Positions 6,571 through 10,492 of a DNA stretch of 10,492 bases are shown here, in pieces. Under the pieces are notes generated by a model. It saw only the letters and a program-made list of their open reading frames with translations. It was not told the DNA's origin and did not search any database. Origin of the DNA: Methylovirgula sp. (GTDB lineage Bacteria; Pseudomonadota; Alphaproteobacteria; Rhizobiales; Beijerinckiaceae); NCBI GenBank assembly GCA_025356505.1, contig JANXSV010000329.1, forward strand, positions 1-10,492, read 5' to 3'. The stretch's first letter is position 1. Each line of letters starts with the position of its first letter. Position numbers and translations under genes: made by a program.

Positions 6571-6666
6571 GTAGTTATTGAAAGCAATTACAGAATACGT
6601 CGGCTGATTTTGGCCTCTTTGTGCCGCAATTGGTTGGCCCGATTGGAAAGGCAGTATGCGCAATCC

Positions 6667-8244
6667 ATGGAGAAACATGATTCAAGTCAAAAAGTGATAA
6701 TAGGCATCGATGCAGGAACATCCGTGATCAAAGCCGTGGCATTTGATCTCGTCGGCAATCAGCTTGCATCAGCCGCTATTGCCAATCGCTACACCGTCTT
6801 TGCCGGTGGCGCTGTGACGCAATCCATGCCGCAAACATGGGGAGATTGTGTCAAAGCGTTGCGCAATTTGGCAGACAAAGTGCCAAACTTGGCAAAACGG
6901 ACAGCTGCCATCGCGGTGACGGCGCAAGGCGATGGAACTTGGCTTATAGGTAAATCAAACGAACCTGTTGCCGATGCATGGCTATGGTTGGATTCAAGGG
7001 CTGCACCCACCGTTGAAAAACTTGCTGCCTCAGCTGGCAACAAGGCGCGCTTTGAAGCAACAGGTACGGGCCTCAACACTTGCCAGCAAGGAAGTCAGTT
7101 GGCTCATATTGCCTCAACCGTGCCGGAATTGCTGAGACACGCGGATACGGTTTTGCACTGCAAGGATTGGATTTATCTGAATTTGACCGGGGTTCGTGCG
7201 ACGGACCCTTCCGAAGCCAGCTTCACTTTCGGCAACTTCCGCACCCGGAAATACGATGATTCTGTGATAGCGGCTCTCGGCCTACAGAACCATAAGCACC
7301 TATTGCCCCCAATTGTTGATGGCAGTGAAACAACTCATTCTCTGTCAACGTCGGCCGCTACTGCTACAGGTCTTTTGGCAGGAACCCCCGTAACACTTGG
7401 ATATGTAGATATGGTTATGACAGCTCTTGGGGCTGGGATATATACCGGTGAAGAAGGTATTGCGTGTTCGGTAATCGGTTCTACAGGCGTACACATGCGC
7501 GCCATGACGTCTGACAAGATTGTCTTGAACGCCGAAGGCACCGGCTATGTAATTCTGCTCCCCTTGAAGAATATGGCCACTCAAGTGCAATCAAATATGG
7601 CGGCCACGCTGAATTTGGATTGGGCATTGCGCTTGGGTCAACAGGTCTTGAGAGATTTTGGCCATGATTCCTCGCATGAAGAATTTGTGAAGCATATTGA
7701 CGGCTGGCTTTCTCGAACCACGCCTGGCTCATTGCTTTATCATCCCTATATCTCAGAGGCAGGAGAGCGCGGCCCATTCGTTGATGCGGCAGCACGCGCC
7801 AGCTTTACGGGACTTTCAGATCATCATGGCTATGCCGATCTGATACGCGCCGTGATCGAAGGCTTGGGGTTTGCCATGCGTGACTGTTATTCCTTGATGG
7901 GTGAAATGCCGAAGGAGCTGAGACTCACCGGCGGGGCCGCACGTTCAAAAGCATTACGCCATATCATAGCAGCTGGAATTGACACGCCGCTTCGCGTCTC
8001 CCACCGAGAAGAAGCTGGGGCTGCAGGCGCAGCAATGATGGCGGCCGTTGCTGTTAAAGTCTTTCCTCGAATGGAAGATTGCGTGGCAACTTGGGTCACA
8101 CCAACGCTCGGCGTCGTCGAAGTGCCAGACCCTAGACTAGCAGCCCATGCCACCGAACTTTTTAAAATTTACAAACATACGCGTCGGCAACTTTCTCCAG
8201 TTTGGAAAAACTTTGCTGATTTTCGTACCAATTCCTCGATGTGA
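6667..8244 (+). CDS. eryA: Erythritol kinase
   Basis: FGGY-family carbohydrate kinase that phosphorylates erythritol with ATP to D-erythritol 1-phosphate, the first step of the pathway in the cytoplasm. From ATG 6667 the protein has 525 residues, close to the known family size. The N-terminal phosphate-binding motif GIDAGTSVIK is at 13-22, the likely catalytic Asp is D248 in GYVDMV, and the C-terminal FGGY signature RLTGGAARSK is at 419-428, followed by an EEAGAAGAAMMA segment. Overall wording fits EryA better than glycerol or xylulose kinases. The frame is open back to a GTG at 6559, but those 36 codons (MKYIVVIESN...) are not family-like and overlap the putative -10, so 6667 is preferred. 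GGAAAGG lies 15 bases upstream, which is far for a ribosome site. The stop overlaps the eryB GTG by four bases. Confidence 0.92.
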   Translation: MEKHDSSQKVIIGIDAGTSVIKAVAFDLVGNQLASAAIANRYTVFAGGAVTQSMPQTWGDCVKALRNLADKVPNLAKRTAAIAVTAQGDGTWLIGKSNEPVADAWLWLDSRAAPTVEKLAASAGNKARFEATGTGLNTCQQGSQLAHIASTVPELLRHADTVLHCKDWIYLNLTGVRATDPSEASFTFGNFRTRKYDDSVIAALGLQNHKHLLPPIVDGSETTHSLSTSAATATGLLAGTPVTLGYVDMVMTALGAGIYTGEEGIACSVIGSTGVHMRAMTSDKIVLNAEGTGYVILLPLKNMATQVQSNMAATLNLDWALRLGQQVLRDFGHDSSHEEFVKHIDGWLSRTTPGSLLYHPYISEAGERGPFVDAAARASFTGLSDHHGYADLIRAVIEGLGFAMRDCYSLMGEMPKELRLTGGAARSKALRHIIAAGIDTPLRVSHREEAGAAGAAMMAAVAVKVFPRMEDCVATWVTPTLGVVEVPDPRLAAHATELFKIYKHTRRQLSPVWKNFADFRTNSSM

Positions 8245-9782
8245 GTATGAGTCCCATGACCAAAGCAGCTCCAACAAACTCTCTAAATGATACCTTCGAC
8301 TTGGTAGTGATCGGTGGAGGCATTAATGGCGCGGGCATTGCACGGGATGCGGCTGGCCGTGGCCTGAAGGTGCTGATGTGCGAAAAAGACGATCTGGCGC
8401 AAGGCACGTCGTCGCGTTCCGGCAAGTTGGTCCATGGCGGACTGCGCTATCTCGAATTTTATGAATTTCGCCTGGTCCGTGAAGCGTTGATTGAGCGCGA
8501 GGTGCTGTTGAATTCTGCCAGCCACATCATTTGGCCCATGCGCTTTGTGTTACCACATAGCCCAAATGACCGTCCCGCCTGGTTGGTGCGCCTGGGCTTA
8601 TTTCTTTACGATCATTTGGGTGGCCGCAAACGCTTGCCAGGTACGCGCACACTCAATCTGCGCCGTGACCCCGAGGGCGCGCCCATTCTGCCGGAATACA
8701 GTAAGGGCTTCGAATATTCTGACTGCTGGGTGGATGATGCCCGTCTTGTTGCGATTAATGCTCTCGATGCCCACGAACGTGGAGCAGAAATTCTAACACG
8801 CACCGCATGTGTGAGTGCGCGCCGCGAAGGCGATGTATGGCGCGTTTCACTCAAAGGAAAGACTGGATTGCGCGAAGTGACGGCCAAAGTCTTGGTCAAT
8901 GCGGCAGGACCATGGGTAAGCGACGTGTTGGCCCGCGTTGCTGGCTTAAATTCTAGTCGTGGTGTACGGCTTGTCAAAGGCAGCCACATCATTGTGCCGA
9001 AGTTTTGGGAAGGGACTCATGCTTATCTCGTTCAAAACCACGATAAGCGGGTGATCTTCATCAACCCCTACGAAAACGGCACGGCGTTGATCGGCACAAC
9101 CGACATCCCTTATGAGGGTCCAGCTGAGGACGTTAAGATTGCTGATGTGGAACTGGATTACTTAATCAGCGCGGTCAATCGCTACTTCAAACAAAAGCTG
9201 CGGCGTGAAGATGTGCTTCACGCTTACTCCGGCGTACGTCCGCTGTTTGATGATGGTAAAGGCAATCCATCCGCTGTCACCCGAGATTATGTATTTGATC
9301 TTGATGACAAAGGCGCGCCGCTATTAACAGCTTTTGGCGGAAAAATCACTACTTTCCGCAAGCTTTCAGAACACGCCATGCGAAAGCTCTCACCCTTCTT
9401 TCCTAACATGGGCAAAGACTGGACATCGGCGGGTATTCTGCCCGGCGGGGAAATTCCGAATGCGGATTATGAAAGCTGGGTCAACACGCTGCGCAATGAC
9501 TATCCATTCCTCAGCTCAGAGCTATTACAGCATTATGGCCGATGCTACGGCGCACGCACATCGCGTGTCCTTGGCAAGGCCAAATCCATTGCTAATCTTG
9601 GTACACATTTTGGTGCGGGCCTCTATGAAGCGGAAGTGAACTATCTTGTTGAGCAAGAATGGGCTGAGACTGCCGAGGACATACTTGATCGCCGCACAAA
9701 GCTTGGTCTGCGTATGTCAAAGGCAGAGCGCCACGGATTGGAATGTTTCCTCGCCAAAACATCCATTCGCGCCAGCGCCTGA
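8241..9782 (+). CDS. eryB: D-erythritol 1-phosphate dehydrogenase (GlpD-like flavoprotein)
   Basis: FAD-dependent oxidoreductase of the GlpD family that oxidises D-erythritol 1-phosphate to D-erythrulose 1-phosphate, passing electrons to the respiratory chain at the inner membrane face. The protein has up to 513 residues, as expected for GlpD-like enzymes (about 500). The N-terminal dinucleotide-binding motif VIGGGINGAGIARDAAGRG starts near 23. SSRSGKLVHGGLRYLE (57-72), GTTDIPYEG (285-293) and TAFGGKITTFRKL (363-375) are GlpD hallmarks for FAD and substrate contacts. Start choice: GTG 8241 overlaps the eryA stop as GTGA, a classic coupled junction; ATG 8247 and ATG 8256 are in-frame alternatives and change only the extreme N-terminus. 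No strong ribosome site precedes any of them. By sequence alone a glycerol-3-phosphate dehydrogenase role would be possible, but the eryA-eryB-eryC order favours erythritol. Confidence 0.91.
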   Translation: MSMSPMTKAAPTNSLNDTFDLVVIGGGINGAGIARDAAGRGLKVLMCEKDDLAQGTSSRSGKLVHGGLRYLEFYEFRLVREALIEREVLLNSASHIIWPMRFVLPHSPNDRPAWLVRLGLFLYDHLGGRKRLPGTRTLNLRRDPEGAPILPEYSKGFEYSDCWVDDARLVAINALDAHERGAEILTRTACVSARREGDVWRVSLKGKTGLREVTAKVLVNAAGPWVSDVLARVAGLNSSRGVRLVKGSHIIVPKFWEGTHAYLVQNHDKRVIFINPYENGTALIGTTDIPYEGPAEDVKIADVELDYLISAVNRYFKQKLRREDVLHAYSGVRPLFDDGKGNPSAVTRDYVFDLDDKGAPLLTAFGGKITTFRKLSEHAMRKLSPFFPNMGKDWTSAGILPGGEIPNADYESWVNTLRNDYPFLSSELLQHYGRCYGARTSRVLGKAKSIANLGTHFGAGLYEAEVNYLVEQEWAETAEDILDRRTKLGLRMSKAERHGLECFLAKTSIRASA

Positions 9783-9791
9783 GGACATGTC

Positions 9792-10492
9792 ATGCGGCTT
9801 ACGCTCTCTTTGAACACCAACCCGCTTGTCAATCGGTTTGCTGATCCTGATGATTTAATCGACACGGTGGCGCACCAGCTAAAGTTGCGTGATTTGCAGC
9901 TGACGCATGAGTTCATCAATCCCTCGTGGTCTGCCTCCGTGATCACCCGTTTGACACGGCAAATGGGTAAGGCAATGCAGCGCACTGGCGTGCGGGTCAC
10001 TTCAGGAATGACGGGCCCCTACGGTCGCCTCAATCACTTTGGCCACCCAGACCATGACGTGCGCCGGTACTATATCGACTGGTTCAAAACCTTCGCTGAT
10101 ATCACAGCGGAACTCGGCGGGTTTTCCGTTGGCACGCAATTTGCGATTTTTACTTACAAGGATTTTGATGATGCAAAGCGCCGCGAAGAGCTGACTAAAA
10201 TTGCCATAGACTGCTGGTCAGAGGTTGCAGAGCACGCCAAGTCCGCCGGACTTAAATACGTGTTCTGGGAGCCGATGAGCATTGGCCGCGAATTTGGAAA
10301 CACAATCGCATCGTGTCTTGCTTTGCAAAAGCGCCTGACCGATGCCAGAATGGCGGTGCCAATGTGGATGATGGCTGACATTGACCATGGAGACGTCACG
10401 AGCAAAAATTCAGACGACTTCGATCCCTATGCCTGGGCGCGGGCAGTTCCACCTTATTCACCGATCATCCACATCAAACAGAGCCTGATGGA
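9792..10492 (+). CDS. eryC: D-erythrulose 1-phosphate 3-epimerase, truncated by window end
   Basis: Sugar-phosphate isomerase/epimerase with a xylose-isomerase-like TIM barrel. In Brucella, EryC converts D-erythrulose 1-phosphate to L-erythrulose 1-phosphate, upstream of the isomerases EryH and EryI; older annotations call it a dehydrogenase. The visible 233 codons start MRLTLSLNTNPLVNRF and run off the right edge with no stop. Candidate metal-ligand segments are KYVFWEPMS (Glu160) and MADIDHGD (194-201), with HIKQS close to the edge. A ribosome site TGAGGA overlaps the eryB stop 7 bases before ATG 9792. The gap to eryB is 9 bases, so it is in the same operon. An out-of-frame ATG at 9787 was discounted. 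No internal stop is present in the visible part. Confidence 0.88.
   Translation, partial: MRLTLSLNTNPLVNRFADPDDLIDTVAHQLKLRDLQLTHEFINPSWSASVITRLTRQMGKAMQRTGVRVTSGMTGPYGRLNHFGHPDHDVRRYYIDWFKTFADITAELGGFSVGTQFAIFTYKDFDDAKRREELTKIAIDCWSEVAEHAKSAGLKYVFWEPMSIGREFGNTIASCLALQKRLTDARMAVPMWMMADIDHGDVTSKNSDDFDPYAWARAVPPYSPIIHIKQSLM

Larger units (their letters stand above)
6112..6666. promoter_or_regulatory. Divergent regulatory region between the ery transporter and catabolic operons
   Basis: An AT-rich, gene-free stretch separating two divergent operons, so it must hold both promoters and probably the operators of an erythritol-responsive regulator (SorC-type EryD or a DeoR-type protein in known systems). 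Visible symmetry includes tandem TATCAAA (6257-6263 and 6264-6270), ATACCTA/TAGGTAT (6339-6345 and 6362-6368) enclosing CCTAA/TTAGG, CTACGGG/CCCGTAG (6465-6471 and 6489-6495), and TCGGCCGA (6549-6556). None can be assigned to a named regulator from sequence alone. No convincing TGTGA-N6-TCACA CRP site was seen. Confidence 0.6.

Noticed and set aside
6559..6666. N-terminal extension of eryA from a GTG at 6559
   Set aside because: The 36 extra residues are not family-like, and the GTG lies within the proposed promoter, between the -35 and -10 hexamers. ATG 6667 gives the normal FGGY N-terminus.
8241..9782. Reading eryB as ordinary glycerol-3-phosphate dehydrogenase GlpD
   Set aside because: Motifs are shared, but the tight coupling to an erythritol-type kinase and the following eryC favour erythritol phosphate as substrate.

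Overview
The window carries most of a bacterial erythritol (C4 sugar-alcohol) uptake and catabolism locus, flanked on its left by about 1.7 kb of gene debris. The right half has a rightward operon: eryA (erythritol kinase), eryB (GlpD-like erythritol-phosphate dehydrogenase) and eryC (TIM-barrel epimerase, cut by the window edge). A divergent leftward operon lies across a 0.55 kb AT-rich intergenic region. It encodes a DUF2291 membrane-anchored/exported protein and a CUT2 (ribose-type) ABC importer: double ATPase, permease and periplasmic binding protein, matching eryEFG. This arrangement is well known from alphaproteobacteria (Brucella, Rhizobium). The transporter would import erythritol, EryA would phosphorylate it, EryB would oxidise it and EryC would epimerise the product on the way to D-erythrose 4-phosphate and the pentose phosphate pathway. 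The regulator (eryD type) and the later isomerases (eryH, eryI) are not visible and would be expected to the right of the window.

The left 1.7 kb looks like a decayed insertion hotspot. It begins with the N-terminal ~50 residues of a lipB gene of betaproteobacterial type. These run in frame into an unrecognised segment, whose stop overlaps (ATGA) a DUF6527 gene broken by an in-frame amber codon. DUF6527 genes are usually seen next to bacterial ubiquitin-like conjugation genes (E1/ThiF, E2, multi-ubiquitin). About 500 bp further on lies the N-terminal remnant of a LysR-type regulator on the minus strand, also with an in-frame stop. No intact gene is convincing between 1 and 1800.

The main lesion in the otherwise intact ery locus is a frameshift near the 3' end of the permease gene. 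It removes the normal last membrane helix, and the normal C-terminal coding sequence is still present in another frame. It is either a real mutation or a homopolymer sequencing error.

The host is a Gram-negative proteobacterium. The lipB fragment suggests Betaproteobacteria with moderate GC, while the ery genes resemble the alphaproteobacterial set, so horizontal acquisition of the locus is likely but not proven here. I see no tRNA, rRNA, CRISPR array or intact transposase.
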